Shown: piece after piece, positions 37,364 through 46,210 of the stretch
How positions within the stretch are numbered: position 1 is the first letter of the stretch
Layout of the letters: each line of letters begins with the position of its first letter
Assembly (NCBI RefSeq): GCF_900461525.1
Contig: NZ_UGOD01000001.1
Span: 1,953,001 to 2,017,000 of the forward strand
Origin: Legionella busanensis
Lineage (GTDB): Bacteria; Pseudomonadota; Gammaproteobacteria; Legionellales; Legionellaceae
Reading direction: 5' to 3'
DNA: 64,000 bases
Notes under the pieces: generated by a model
Seen by the model: only the letters and a program-made list of their open reading frames with translations
Databases searched by the model: none
What the model was told of the DNA's origin: nothing
Program-made: the position numbers and the translations under genes

Positions 37364-37404
37364 AGAACAGCTGACTTAATACAATATATTAAACTAGCTG
37401 TTCT
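37364..37404 (+). terminator. possible fadD terminator hairpin
   Basis: AGAACAGCT at 37364-37372 pairs with AGCTGTTCT at 37396-37404, with partial pairing further in (TTAATA/TATTAA). It begins 22 bases after the fadD stop. The following ATAAATATT is AT-rich but not a pure T-run. Confidence 0.5.
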
Positions 37405-37469
37405 ATAAATATTAGCAAGCCTGATACGTGGTCGAAAAGAATAAATCTTGGTGAATAGTTGGGGGCAGG

Positions 37470-37543
37470 TTGTGAGAAAAATTAGTAAAAAAAGCGCAGT
37501 ATAGCTATCTAGGTAAGCAGTTTTTTACTAATTTTTCTTACAA
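37470..37543. repeat. 23-bp inverted repeat between fadD and the deacetylase gene
   Basis: The arms 37470-37492 and 37521-37543 are complementary over 23 bases with one mismatch (core AGAAAAATTAGTAAAAAA), around a 28-base loop containing GCGCAGTATAGC. It lies between two convergent genes, 41 bases from the deacetylase stop, so it may act as a bidirectional terminator or be a small mobile element. Confidence 0.6.
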
Positions 37544-37584
37544 GATGTTCCAAAGACAGCTGTTCGATGAGAAAGGCTGAATGA

Positions 37585-38508
37585 TTAAGATTGGAGTCCT
37601 TGCAAGTAGGCCTCCGTCGATCTTGCCAACGCCTCTAAGTGATATCCCCCTTCAAGTACTGAGATGATAGTATCATTTGCATACCTATTAGCAATTTCAC
37701 TTAATTTTTTACCTATCCAAAAGAAATCCTCTTCATCTAAATTTAAACCACCTATAGGATCTAAATGATGCGCATCAAAGCCCGCTGAAACAAATAAAAT
37801 TTCAGGTCTAAACTGTTCAAGACGTGACAGAAATATCTTTTCAAATTGCGTGCGATATTCTTTTCCTTCAGTAGCTGCTGCTAGTGGGAGATGAGTGATA
37901 ATAGGATGTTCAATAATGACGGGATCAAAAGGATAAAAAGGATGTTGGAAAGACGAACAAAATAATACATGTGAATTATTTTGTAAAATATTTTGTGTAC
38001 CATTACCATGATGCACATCAAAATCCACTATACCAATACGCTGCACTTGATATTTTTGTATAGCATACAAAACCCCACAAACGAGATTATTAAGAAAACA
38101 AAAACCCATTGCTTGTGCACGCATCGCATGATGACCAGGTGGCCTAACTAAACAAAATAATTTTTTAGCTCCATTTAGATAAATTTTATCAATTGCGTCA
38201 ATAACACTTCCTGCTGCATGCAGTGCTGCGGTTAGGGTTTTTGTATTCATAATAGCGTCTGAACCTACATGCATGTAACCCTCAATTGGAGCAGACAAAT
38301 CTAACATGTTTAAATAAGACGATGCATGAATGTTTTCTAGAAGTTGATAAGAAATAGCCTGTGAGACATGCCAGCTCAATGGCAATGCGGATGTTTTTAG
38401 CTCATCAATTATCGTACTAAGCCGTGCTGGTGATTCAGGGTGTTCAGGACCCATTTCATGCAAAAGACAGCTATTATGAGTGATTAAGTGAATTGTATCA
38501 TTAGCCAT
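37585..38508 (-). CDS. histone deacetylase family (class II-like) hydrolase
   Basis: This 307-residue zinc hydrolase belongs to the HDAC/AcuC/acetylpolyamine amidohydrolase family. Motifs are MGPEHPESPARL at the N-terminus, RPPGHHAM (proton-relay His pair), FCFLNNLVCG, IVDFDVHHGNGTQ (zinc Asp and His), SAGFDAHHLDPIGG and LEGGYHLEAL. Substrates may be acetylated proteins or polyamines; a eukaryotic histone target cannot be inferred from sequence alone. There is no signal peptide. Confidence 0.93.
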   Translation of the reverse strand: MANDTIHLITHNSCLLHEMGPEHPESPARLSTIIDELKTSALPLSWHVSQAISYQLLENIHASSYLNMLDLSAPIEGYMHVGSDAIMNTKTLTAALHAAGSVIDAIDKIYLNGAKKLFCLVRPPGHHAMRAQAMGFCFLNNLVCGVLYAIQKYQVQRIGIVDFDVHHGNGTQNILQNNSHVLFCSSFQHPFYPFDPVIIEHPIITHLPLAAATEGKEYRTQFEKIFLSRLEQFRPEILFVSAGFDAHHLDPIGGLNLDEEDFFWIGKKLSEIANRYANDTIISVLEGGYHLEALARSTEAYLQGLQS

Positions 38509-38565
38509 TGGTATCCAGAATAATCCTTTATTACATACACTATAGCAACTTAGCTCAAGTTAACT

Positions 38566-39066
38566 CTAAACTAGTGAATATTTATTTTTGCTTTCACACA
38601 ATTGCATCATAATACGTACTGTCGCACCCCATACGAAACGTGTTTCCTCGGTAAATTGATAAGATATAATTTTAAATCCGCGCCTTTCTACTTCTATTTT
38701 TTGATAATGATTTATGTTACAGACGCTATCGATTGGAATTCGCAATATATCGGTTACCTCTTCACTAAATTCATACGGTTCGATTGTTTCAATAGATGCT
38801 AACCATGGATAAATTAGATAGCCAGTTAAGGTCTGCTCTGGTGCCAAGGATTTTATTAATTTAACGCGATCTGCAGTTATTCCTAACTCTTCCTGAAGTT
38901 CTCTTAGTGCAGTAGCAAAAAGAGTTTCATCTTCCTCTTCCCATAGCCCGCCAGGAAAACATATTTCACCAGGATGGTTTTTTAATTGACTACTACGCTC
39001 AGTCAATATAATTGAATTAGTTAGCTTTTCATGCAAAACAAGTACAGCTGCATTACGACGTTGCAT
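38566..39066 (-). CDS. Nudix hydrolase, probable CoA pyrophosphatase
   Basis: This 166-residue protein has a canonical Nudix box (GGLWEEEDETLFATALREL followed by QEELGI), preceded by KNHPGEICFPGG as in the CoA/acyl-CoA pyrophosphatase subfamily (NudL/YeaB). It would cleave CoA to 3',5'-ADP and phosphopantetheine. It is slightly shorter than E. coli NudL (192). It is upstream of the deacetylase gene in the same direction with 57 bases between. Confidence 0.88.
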   Translation of the reverse strand: MQRRNAAVLVLHEKLTNSIILTERSSQLKNHPGEICFPGGLWEEEDETLFATALRELQEELGITADRVKLIKSLAPEQTLTGYLIYPWLASIETIEPYEFSEEVTDILRIPIDSVCNINHYQKIEVERRGFKIISYQFTEETRFVWGATVRIMMQLCESKNKYSLV

Positions 39067-39274
39067 GCCTTATCCTTGTAAACGCTCTTAATTAATTGAT
39101 TAAGCTTAAGTATAAGACAAAGTTAAAATTGAGAAACTATTAAATAGCCTTTTTATCTAAGACCAGTATCCTTTTTCTTTAGATATCTCTCACGCAAATC
39201 TGTTTTTTATTATCTATTACTTTTCTAACCATCCTTTGTGGTTTATCCGCAGACTCCAATCAAATAGCTAAATC

Positions 39275-39385
39275 CTAGATTCCGCGAACAGGTCGCGAAA
39301 CGTAGGCGGTGGAGTATTTCAATGCCTACCTTTTATTGACAAGGCAAATTTACGCCCACGTCCCGCGGCTTGTCCGCAAGATCCA
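39275..39385. repeat. paired inverted copies of the TTCCGCG/CGCGGAA repeat
   Basis: A forward copy (GATTCCGCGAACAGGTCGCG through AGGCGGTGG, 39275-39312) and an inverted copy (CCCACGTCCCGCGGCTTGTC through GATCC, 39355-39385) face each other across about 40 bases, in the 382-base spacer 39067-39448. The remainder of that spacer is AT-rich, with a truncated third copy near 39240 (GTTTATCCGCAGACTCC). Confidence 0.6.
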
Positions 39386-39448
39386 TTATGGCAATTAGCT
39401 CTTAATTTTCGCAATAAGTCACAAGTTTAAGTAAAAAGCCTCTATTAA

Positions 39449-40762
39449 TTATAAGCCTTTTAAAATAGCAGCAATTTTAGTGAAACATTCGTCATACTCA
39501 TCCTCACAAATTGAGTCAATAACAATAGCCCCCCCTGCAGCAAGGTAAAGTTCATTGTCCGCAGCAACAATAGTTCGAATGGCAATATTGGTATCAAATC
39601 GTCCGTGAGCAGAGAAGTAACCTATACTGCCACAGTAAACGCCACGACGATAAGGCTCAAGTTCTGCAATAACTTGCATAGCTTCACGCTTTGGTGTACC
39701 TGTAATTGAACCGCCGGGAAAACAATTAGCAAAGGCGGCCACAGGCGAAACAATGTCAACACACTCTGCTGTAATATGACTAACTAGATGATGTACAGCT
39801 TGATAACTTTCTACCTCACATAAGGCAGGTACTTTAACTGTACCAACTTTAGCAATTTTACCTAAGTCATTACGCATTAAATCAACAATCATCACATTTT
39901 CAGCTCGATTTTTAGGGCAGGTACTTAATGCTTGTTGCAACTGAATATCTTCTGCATTAGTTTTACCACGCGGTTTTGTCCCTTTAATGGGCGAGGCAAG
40001 TAACTGTCCATTTTCGAATTTAATAAACCGTTCTGGTGAAAAACTTAAAATAGTTACATTACCTATTTTCATAAAGGCGCCAAATGGCACAGGATTGCAA
40101 GCTCTTATTTTGCTATAAATTGCCCAAGGCTCGCCTTGAAAATAGGCTTTAAAAGGCTGTGTATAGTTAACTTGATAACAGCGTCCCTGTTGCAAGGCTT
40201 GATGGATATTGTCAAAAGCCTTTTGATATTGCGCTTTGGTAATTAAAGGCGAGAATGTTTTTTGCGGGACAATGCCTTTGGCCGTTAATGCCTGCCCATG
40301 CCATTTAAGTAAAACCTCTTGAACAATTGCTGGCGTTTCAGTTTGCGTATTAGCAGCAAAAAGAGAAATTTTTTTTAAATCATGATCAACGATAATCGCC
40401 CAATCATATAAACCGATTTGAGCGCTTGGCATATTGGCCAATGATTGTTGTTTCTTACAGGAAATTTCAGCTAACTCACAACCAAAATCATAAGAAAAAA
40501 ACCCGATTGCCCCACCCTGAAAGGGTAAATCTAATTGATAATCTACTAAAGGTATATTTCGTTGTAGTGCATCTAAAAAGGCATTAGCGGTGAAATGCTT
40601 AGTGGAGAGAATATTATAAGGATAAGCGCTTATAATATCATAACGACCTCGAGTAGAATCAGCGCTTTCTAATAAAATAAATCCAGGCAACTGGGTTAAC
40701 TTGGTATAATAGTCATTGACTTTATTAGGATAAGGAATATCAATTATTGAAAACTTCGTCAT
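39449..40762 (-). CDS. pabB: aminodeoxychorismate synthase component I
   Basis: This 437-residue chorismate-utilising enzyme makes 4-amino-4-deoxychorismate for folate. The C-terminal domain has YQVNYTQPF, SPERFIKFENGQ, SPIKGTKPRGK with the catalytic Lys region, ENVMIVDLMRNDLGKI and FPGGSITGTPKREAMQVI. The length suits PabB rather than TrpE (about 500). A lone pabB is normal: the amidotransferase partner PabA/TrpG is not in the window. Confidence 0.92.
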   Translation of the reverse strand: MTKFSIIDIPYPNKVNDYYTKLTQLPGFILLESADSTRGRYDIISAYPYNILSTKHFTANAFLDALQRNIPLVDYQLDLPFQGGAIGFFSYDFGCELAEISCKKQQSLANMPSAQIGLYDWAIIVDHDLKKISLFAANTQTETPAIVQEVLLKWHGQALTAKGIVPQKTFSPLITKAQYQKAFDNIHQALQQGRCYQVNYTQPFKAYFQGEPWAIYSKIRACNPVPFGAFMKIGNVTILSFSPERFIKFENGQLLASPIKGTKPRGKTNAEDIQLQQALSTCPKNRAENVMIVDLMRNDLGKIAKVGTVKVPALCEVESYQAVHHLVSHITAECVDIVSPVAAFANCFPGGSITGTPKREAMQVIAELEPYRRGVYCGSIGYFSAHGRFDTNIAIRTIVAADNELYLAAGGAIVIDSICEDEYDECFTKIAAILKGL

Positions 40763-41059
40763 AATTCTCTACCAAGACTACTTTATATTTTAATTCGCCA
40801 TGCAATGTTGCCTTTTTTTTTCACAAAAGTAAAAAAAAATTATAAAAGTCCTTTAGTAGCCAGTTCTACCTTTATATAGTTTGATTCCCTTAACTAGAGT
40901 TAGCTTTATAAGCCACAATCTAAGCAAAACTTTTTAAGCGAAATTCAAAAAAGTAAATGGCACAAATGATAGCAAAGATTTAAACCGAACGTCTAAAGAT
41001 GGTGTTTAGGAAAATTTATGAGTATTCTATAACCCTATGCTTAGAAAAGGAGATGTAGT

Positions 41060-42133
41060 GTGACAATAATCGCACATTTTGAAATAGCATTTAAACAATT
41101 TTTAGATGAACAAGGAAAGTTACATAATTCACTGCCTACTTGGGCAGAAGAAGGCTCTATTTTGCAGGAGCTCTACCGTATTATGGTGCGTACACGCACC
41201 TTTGATAAAAAAGCAATTGCATTGCAGCGTACGGGTAGAATGGGTACTTATGCGCCTATTAATGGCCAAGAAGCCATTTCTACTGCCATTGGCCATGTCA
41301 TGCACAAAGAAGATGTCTTAATTCCCTATTACCGTGATTATGCAGCCCAACTGCAACGCGGTGTTAAAATGGCTGAAATTTTAGCCTATTGGGGTGGTGA
41401 TGAAAGGGGTAGCCAATTTAGCTGCAATTCAGAAGATTTACCTATTTGCGTACCCATTGCCTCTCAGTGCCTTCATGCTACAGGTGTTGCATTTGCTTTT
41501 AAATATCGAAAAGAACCACGCGTTGCTGTTACCTGCATTGGCGAAGGCGGAACATCAGAAGGTGATTTTTATGAAGCAATTAATGTTGCTGGTGCCTGGC
41601 ATCTACCTGTAGTTTTTGTGGTTAACAATAATCGTTGGGCTATTTCTGTGCCGCTATCCAAACAAACTGCATGTAAAACAATTGCGCAAAAAGCCATTGC
41701 TGCTGGCTTTACAGGTATTCAAGTAGATGGTAATGATGTCATAGCTTGTCGCGATGTGGTTATGCAAGCTATTGAAAAAGCGCGTCAAGGTGGTGGCCCA
41801 ACTTTAATTGAAGCCCTTACTTATCGTTTATGTGATCATACAACCGCAGATGACGCGACACGCTACCAACCTGCTTGCGAAGTTGAAGAAGCACAATTGA
41901 AAGAGCCCATTGCCCGATTAAAAAATTTTCTAGTCGAAAGAAAATTATGGGATGATGAGCAAGAAAAAAAATTGATTGATGAAAGTAATGAATTTGTTCA
42001 ACAACAGGTTGATGAATACTTAAAGAGGACACCACAAACTGTCAATACAGTATTTGATTATCATTATGCAGAACTACCTGATTATTTAGTAGAACAGCGC
42101 GCAATAGCTATGGAGGAGGCCACAAATGCCTGA
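41060..42133 (+). CDS. 2-oxo acid dehydrogenase E1 component, alpha subunit
   Basis: This 357-residue thiamine-diphosphate subunit oxidatively decarboxylates a 2-oxo acid, either pyruvate or branched-chain keto acids. The TPP motif is GEGGTSEGDFYEAINVAGAW ending in VVNNNRWAIS. The sequence CNSEDLPICVPIASQCLHATG matches the PdhA/BkdA1 type. The start is GTG 41060, with AGGAG 7 bases upstream. A TTGATT/TTTATA pair (18-base spacing) at 40880-40910 could be its promoter. It overlaps the E1 beta gene by 8 bases. Confidence 0.9.
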   Translation: MTIIAHFEIAFKQFLDEQGKLHNSLPTWAEEGSILQELYRIMVRTRTFDKKAIALQRTGRMGTYAPINGQEAISTAIGHVMHKEDVLIPYYRDYAAQLQRGVKMAEILAYWGGDERGSQFSCNSEDLPICVPIASQCLHATGVAFAFKYRKEPRVAVTCIGEGGTSEGDFYEAINVAGAWHLPVVFVVNNNRWAISVPLSKQTACKTIAQKAIAAGFTGIQVDGNDVIACRDVVMQAIEKARQGGGPTLIEALTYRLCDHTTADDATRYQPACEVEEAQLKEPIARLKNFLVERKLWDDEQEKKLIDESNEFVQQQVDEYLKRTPQTVNTVFDYHYAELPDYLVEQRAIAMEEATNA

Positions 42134-43100
42134 TATTACCCTTGTTGAGGCAGTTACCCAAGCGCTAGCTTACGAATTAGCTCAAGATGAAAATGTTATC
42201 GTATTTGGTGAGGATGTTGGTAAAAACGGTGGCGTTTTTCGTGCAACTGTGGGCTTACAAGAGCGTTTTGGAGAACACCGTGTATTTGACTCCCCTTTAG
42301 CTGAATCAATGATTGGCGGGCTGGCAGTTGGCATGTCAATTCAAGGCTTAAAGCCGGTTGCTGAATTTCAATTTATGGGGTTTATTTACCCTGCTATGAA
42401 TCAAATTATTTCGCATGCTGCTAGAATGCGCAATCGTACCCGTGGCCGCTTACACTGTCCTTTAGTATTTCGTGCGCCTTTTGGCGGTGGTATACGAGCC
42501 CCAGAACATCACTCTGAAAGTACCGAGGCCTTATTCGCGCATATTCCTGGTTTACAAGTGGTTATTCCTTCATCGCCAAAGCGCGCTTATGGTTTACTTC
42601 TTGCGGCTATCAGAAATCCTGACCCAGTTATTTTTCTAGAACCTAAGCGTATTTATCGATTAGTCAAGCAGCCTGTAGAAGATAACGGTGAAGCATTACC
42701 CATCGGTAAGTGTTTTACTCTTATGCAAGGTGATGATGTAACACTGGTAAGCTGGGGCGCTAGTATTCATGAAACTATGCAGGCTGCCAAACAATTAAAT
42801 GAAGAAGGGTTATCGTGTGAAGTTATCGATGTGGCAACAATTAAACCTTTAGATATTGAAACCATCTTAAATTCAGTTGAAAAAACAGGCCGCTGTGTGA
42901 TTGTACATGAAGCGGCTAAAACAGGTGGTGTTGGCGCTGAAATTTCAGCTCTGTTGATGGAAAATTGTTTAGATAGTTTACTTGCACCTGTGCAACGAGT
43001 CACTGGGTATGATACGGTGATGCCTTATTTTCAACTAGAAAAATACTATATTCCTAGTGTTAAGCGAATCAAAGACACTGTTATCAGCATAATGGAGTAA
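42126..43100 (+). CDS. 2-oxo acid dehydrogenase E1 component, beta subunit
   Basis: This 324-residue partner completes the E1 heterotetramer. Recognisable blocks are LVEAVTQALAYELAQDENVIVFGEDVGKNGGVFRATVGL (only its ends quoted: LVEAVTQAL and GGVFRATVGL), the FDSPLAESMIGGLAVGMS stretch, HHSESTEALFAHIPGL and EPKRIYRLVKQ, with the transketolase C-terminal domain from about 200. It is between E1 alpha and E2 with a 2-base gap to the latter. Confidence 0.93.
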   Translation: MPDITLVEAVTQALAYELAQDENVIVFGEDVGKNGGVFRATVGLQERFGEHRVFDSPLAESMIGGLAVGMSIQGLKPVAEFQFMGFIYPAMNQIISHAARMRNRTRGRLHCPLVFRAPFGGGIRAPEHHSESTEALFAHIPGLQVVIPSSPKRAYGLLLAAIRNPDPVIFLEPKRIYRLVKQPVEDNGEALPIGKCFTLMQGDDVTLVSWGASIHETMQAAKQLNEEGLSCEVIDVATIKPLDIETILNSVEKTGRCVIVHEAAKTGGVGAEISALLMENCLDSLLAPVQRVTGYDTVMPYFQLEKYYIPSVKRIKDTVISIME

Positions 43101-43102
43101 TA

Positions 43103-44215
43103 ATGAATATTTTTAATTTACCTGATTTAGGTGAAGGTTTACCCGATGCAGAAATTCATGAATGGTTTGTCAAAGAAGGCGATACTGTTAAAGCTGATCA
43201 ACCATTAGTATCAATGGAAACCGCAAAAGCCGTGGTTGACGTTCCTTGCCCACAAGATGGTGTAATTGCCAAGCTTTATGGGAAACCGGGAGACGTATTA
43301 AAAACAGGTACACCGCTTGTCGCTTTTGAAGCAACTGCTGAAACAAAGGCTGATAAAGGAACAGTGGTTGGTAACTTGGAAGAAAGCCATGATGTAAGTG
43401 AGGATAATTTTACAATTGGTGCAAGTAAAACAAATACCACTCGCGCTAAAGCAACACCAGCAGTGCGCATGCTAGCAAAAAAACTAGGGGTTAACTTAGC
43501 CACTTTATTAGGAAGTGGCGAACATGGCATGATTACCCGTGAAGATGTGGAACGCGCGGCTTCTAATCAAACACAATTGCCAGAAGGTTTTGAAGCTTTA
43601 CGCGGTGTTAGAAGAACGATGCTAAATAGCATGATGCAATCTCATCGTGATGTCGTGCCCGTTACTATTTTTGATGAAGCAGATATTCATGCATGGACTG
43701 CAGAGAGTGATATTACCGTTCGTCTTATCGCAGCCCTCACCCAAGCATGTCAATTAGAACCTGCTTTAAATGCTTGGTTTGATACACTACATAATGCCCG
43801 CAAGTGTTTTAAAGAAATGCATTTAGGGTTAGCCATGGATACAGAAGATGGGCTTTTTGTACCTGTGATTCGTAATGCAAATACCTTATCAGCAACTGAC
43901 TTACGAAAGCAGATTGACGAATATAAGAAAACGGTCCGTGAGCGTTCAGTTCCTGCTGATAATTTAAAAGGTGCGACCATTACTTTATCTAATTTTGGTA
44001 AATTTGCTGGCCGTTTTGCCAGTCCTATTATCGTGCCACCGACAGTTGCGATTCTTGCCGTTGGTCGTTTGTACGAAGCGCCAGTAGTAGACAATGGAAA
44101 AGTTGTCGCCCATCGCATGCTACCTTTATCATTAAGTTTTGATCATCGTGCGGTGACTGGTGGTGAAGCGACCCGGTTTTTAGGGGCTGTAATTAAGGCG
44201 TTGCAACAAGCTTAA
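43103..44215 (+). CDS. 2-oxo acid dehydrogenase E2 component (dihydrolipoyl acyltransferase)
   Basis: This 370-residue core has one lipoyl domain (1-76, lipoyl Lys42 in METAKAV), an E3/E1-binding domain (about 113-150, ATPAVRMLAKKLGVNL) and the acyltransferase domain (about 160-370). The active-site motif is SFDHRAVTGGEATRF with His348; the usual HxxxDG Asp is Thr, a variant I recall from related gammaproteobacterial E2 proteins. E3 (lipoamide dehydrogenase) is not encoded here, so it is shared with other complexes. A strong terminator follows. Confidence 0.92.
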   Translation: MNIFNLPDLGEGLPDAEIHEWFVKEGDTVKADQPLVSMETAKAVVDVPCPQDGVIAKLYGKPGDVLKTGTPLVAFEATAETKADKGTVVGNLEESHDVSEDNFTIGASKTNTTRAKATPAVRMLAKKLGVNLATLLGSGEHGMITREDVERAASNQTQLPEGFEALRGVRRTMLNSMMQSHRDVVPVTIFDEADIHAWTAESDITVRLIAALTQACQLEPALNAWFDTLHNARKCFKEMHLGLAMDTEDGLFVPVIRNANTLSATDLRKQIDEYKKTVRERSVPADNLKGATITLSNFGKFAGRFASPIIVPPTVAILAVGRLYEAPVVDNGKVVAHRMLPLSLSFDHRAVTGGEATRFLGAVIKALQQA

Positions 44216-44232
44216 TAAGCTATATTTCAAAT

Positions 44233-44258
44233 AAAAACCCCGCTTTAGTCGGGGTTTA
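44233..44258 (+). terminator. intrinsic terminator of the E1-E2 operon
   Basis: AAACCCCG at 44235-44242, loop CTTTAGT, then CGGGGTTT at 44250-44257 form a GC-rich perfect stem 18 bases after the E2 stop, ending in a T-run and preceded by an A-run. Confidence 0.9.
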
Positions 44259-44332
44259 TACTAATATGACTAGCTTAGCAATTTTAGAAAAGTGTTTTAT
44301 CAAATATAAAATTTTTAACCATATTATTATTG

Positions 44333-45478
44333 CTAAAACAAATTTAAATCTACCCAACTACCTTTTTGCATTGCCAAATGTACGGTTCCTAAAAAACCCA
44401 TACCTCTCACACCTGCATCTAAATCTGGATAGTCTAATTCGCTTTCTTGCTTTCCTAAATTTTTGATAGCTAAATAAAATAAATAGTAATGATTAGCAAA
44501 AACTTCAATCATTCCTTCAGGATGACCGGCTGGTAGACGGCAGTTGGCTAAAGCTTCTTCTGATAGATAGGGATTGTTATTGCCTGCTTCATAAATTTGT
44601 ATTGGGGCATTTAAGTTGGCGTATTTTAATTGATGATGGTTAGTATGTTCCCATTGTAAGCTACCTTCTTCGCCTACTACCTGAATGATTAAATTGGCGC
44701 TATCACCAATGGTTATTTGAGAGGCAAGCAAACTACCTTTAGTACCATTGCTAAATCGTAATAAAATAGTGCCATCATCATCTAATAATCGATTAGGCAC
44801 GCAGGTATTAATTTCAGCAAAAAGGGACTCCGTTTGTAAGCCGGTAACATACTCTATTAAATGAAACGCATGAATGCCAATATCAGCCATTGTGCCTAAT
44901 GTCCCTGCATAATTAGGATTTTGCCGCCAACTTGCCTGTTTATTACTTGGCTCATTAAATTGACTTAACCAGCCTTGAGTAAAACTCACATGTACTTTTC
45001 TTACTGCACCTATTTTACCCATTCTAATTTGTTCACGCATTTCCTTAATCATAGGGTAACCAGCATAAGTGTATAAAACATAGCCCAAAAGATTTTTCTC
45101 TTTAGCTAAATCCCTTAAAATGATTGCTTCTTCTAAATTAAGGGTCATTGGTTTTTCTAAAATGATATGAAAGCCATTCTCTAGTGCAGATTTTGCAATA
45201 GGAAAATGGAGATGATTAGGTGTAACAATAGAAATAACCTCAATCCGTTGCTCTTGTGGTAAGCTTTTTTCTTTTTCTAACATTGTTTGGTAATCTGGAT
45301 AAATTCTTGATTCATTTAAGCCTAGGGTTTGCCCTAATTGTTTTGATTTATTAATATCTTGACTAAAGGAACCAGCAACTAAATCATATACATTATCTAA
45401 TCTCGCAGCATAACGATGGATTGGACCAATCATTGAACCCAACCCACCACCAATCATTCCCCAGCGCAGTTTTTTCAT
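44333..45478 (-). CDS. Gfo/Idh/MocA-family oxidoreductase
   Basis: This 381-residue NAD(P)-dependent dehydrogenase has an N-terminal Rossmann fold (GMIGGGLGSMIGPIHRYA), the EKPMTLNLEEA motif near 117-127 and the C-terminal dimerisation/substrate domain with GTMADIGIHAFHLIEYVTG. Such enzymes act on inositol, glucose or amino-sugar derivatives. The neighbouring ThuA-domain gene suggests a sugar pathway, since the two families often occur together; the actual substrate is unknown. It is divergent from the PAS/LuxR regulator with a 92-base spacer. Confidence 0.9.
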   Translation of the reverse strand: MKKLRWGMIGGGLGSMIGPIHRYAARLDNVYDLVAGSFSQDINKSKQLGQTLGLNESRIYPDYQTMLEKEKSLPQEQRIEVISIVTPNHLHFPIAKSALENGFHIILEKPMTLNLEEAIILRDLAKEKNLLGYVLYTYAGYPMIKEMREQIRMGKIGAVRKVHVSFTQGWLSQFNEPSNKQASWRQNPNYAGTLGTMADIGIHAFHLIEYVTGLQTESLFAEINTCVPNRLLDDDGTILLRFSNGTKGSLLASQITIGDSANLIIQVVGEEGSLQWEHTNHHQLKYANLNAPIQIYEAGNNNPYLSEEALANCRLPAGHPEGMIEVFANHYYLFYLAIKNLGKQESELDYPDLDAGVRGMGFLGTVHLAMQKGSWVDLNLF

Positions 45479-45570
45479 AGTATTTAAATTGTCCCTAGTA
45501 AAAATTATAATTATTATGAATAATTAGCTTAGCAAATTTAGCCTTACTTAAAATACAGGAAAATTACAGT

Positions 45571-46176
45571 ATGGAAACACTTAATCATTATCTTTTTAAG
45601 GATTTTTACCTTGTTAAACAAATTCCTGGATTTTTATTTATCAAAGATTTGCAAGGCCGAATCGTTAATGCAAGTTCTGACTTTATAGCAGCGACAGGTT
45701 ATAAAACCCTGCGTGATGTAAGCGGTAAAACTGATTTTGATTTACCCTGGGCTACTCATGCTTTGGAATATTTACGCTGGGATCAGGAAGTAGCTAAAGG
45801 TTATCTTTTAATGAATCATTTAGAACAGCATTGTCATGCAAACTCATCTTATTTCGAAGTAGTCGTTAATAAATCTCCCTTAACTAATGCTGCTGGAGAA
45901 ATTATAGGTATTATAGGTTTATACACTATGTCACCTCAGGTTAAAGCCAATGACCTCTTGGAAACGAATTTGCAAACAATCTATGGGCAACAAAAGAAAT
46001 GCCTTAAATATGTTATTCAAGGGTTATCAGCAAAAGAGATCGCGAAGAAGATGGACCTCTCTCACCGAACTATAGAGTATTATTTGCAAATTTTACGCAG
46101 GAAACTGGCTTGTCGAAATAAAGCTGAGCTAATTATCAAAGCGAGTCGTTTTCTGCAAACAAATGAATTTGAGTAG
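45571..46176 (+). CDS. PAS-domain LuxR-type transcriptional regulator
   Basis: This 201-residue regulator has an N-terminal PAS-like sensor (about 15-115: FLFIKDLQGRIVNASSDF, GKTDFDLPW, and AAGEIIGIIGLYT) and a C-terminal GerE/LuxR helix-turn-helix (about 138-200: LSAKEIAKKMDLSHRTIEYY and KAELIIKA). It lacks a phosphoacceptor receiver domain, so a small ligand or redox signal is likely sensed by the PAS domain. Its place between the Idh/MocA and ThuA genes suggests it controls them. Confidence 0.88.
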   Translation: METLNHYLFKDFYLVKQIPGFLFIKDLQGRIVNASSDFIAATGYKTLRDVSGKTDFDLPWATHALEYLRWDQEVAKGYLLMNHLEQHCHANSSYFEVVVNKSPLTNAAGEIIGIIGLYTMSPQVKANDLLETNLQTIYGQQKKCLKYVIQGLSAKEIAKKMDLSHRTIEYYLQILRRKLACRNKAELIIKASRFLQTNEFE

Positions 46177-46210
46177 CGGTAGTTTTATAGACCTCTTGTA
46201 ATGAAGTTCT

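Noticed and set aside
43103-44215. E2 motif DHRAVTGG lacking the usual Asp as a sign of inactivity
   Set aside because: As far as I recall, this His-xxx-Thr-Gly variant is common in the same E2 subfamily of other gammaproteobacteria, so it is likely a family trait.
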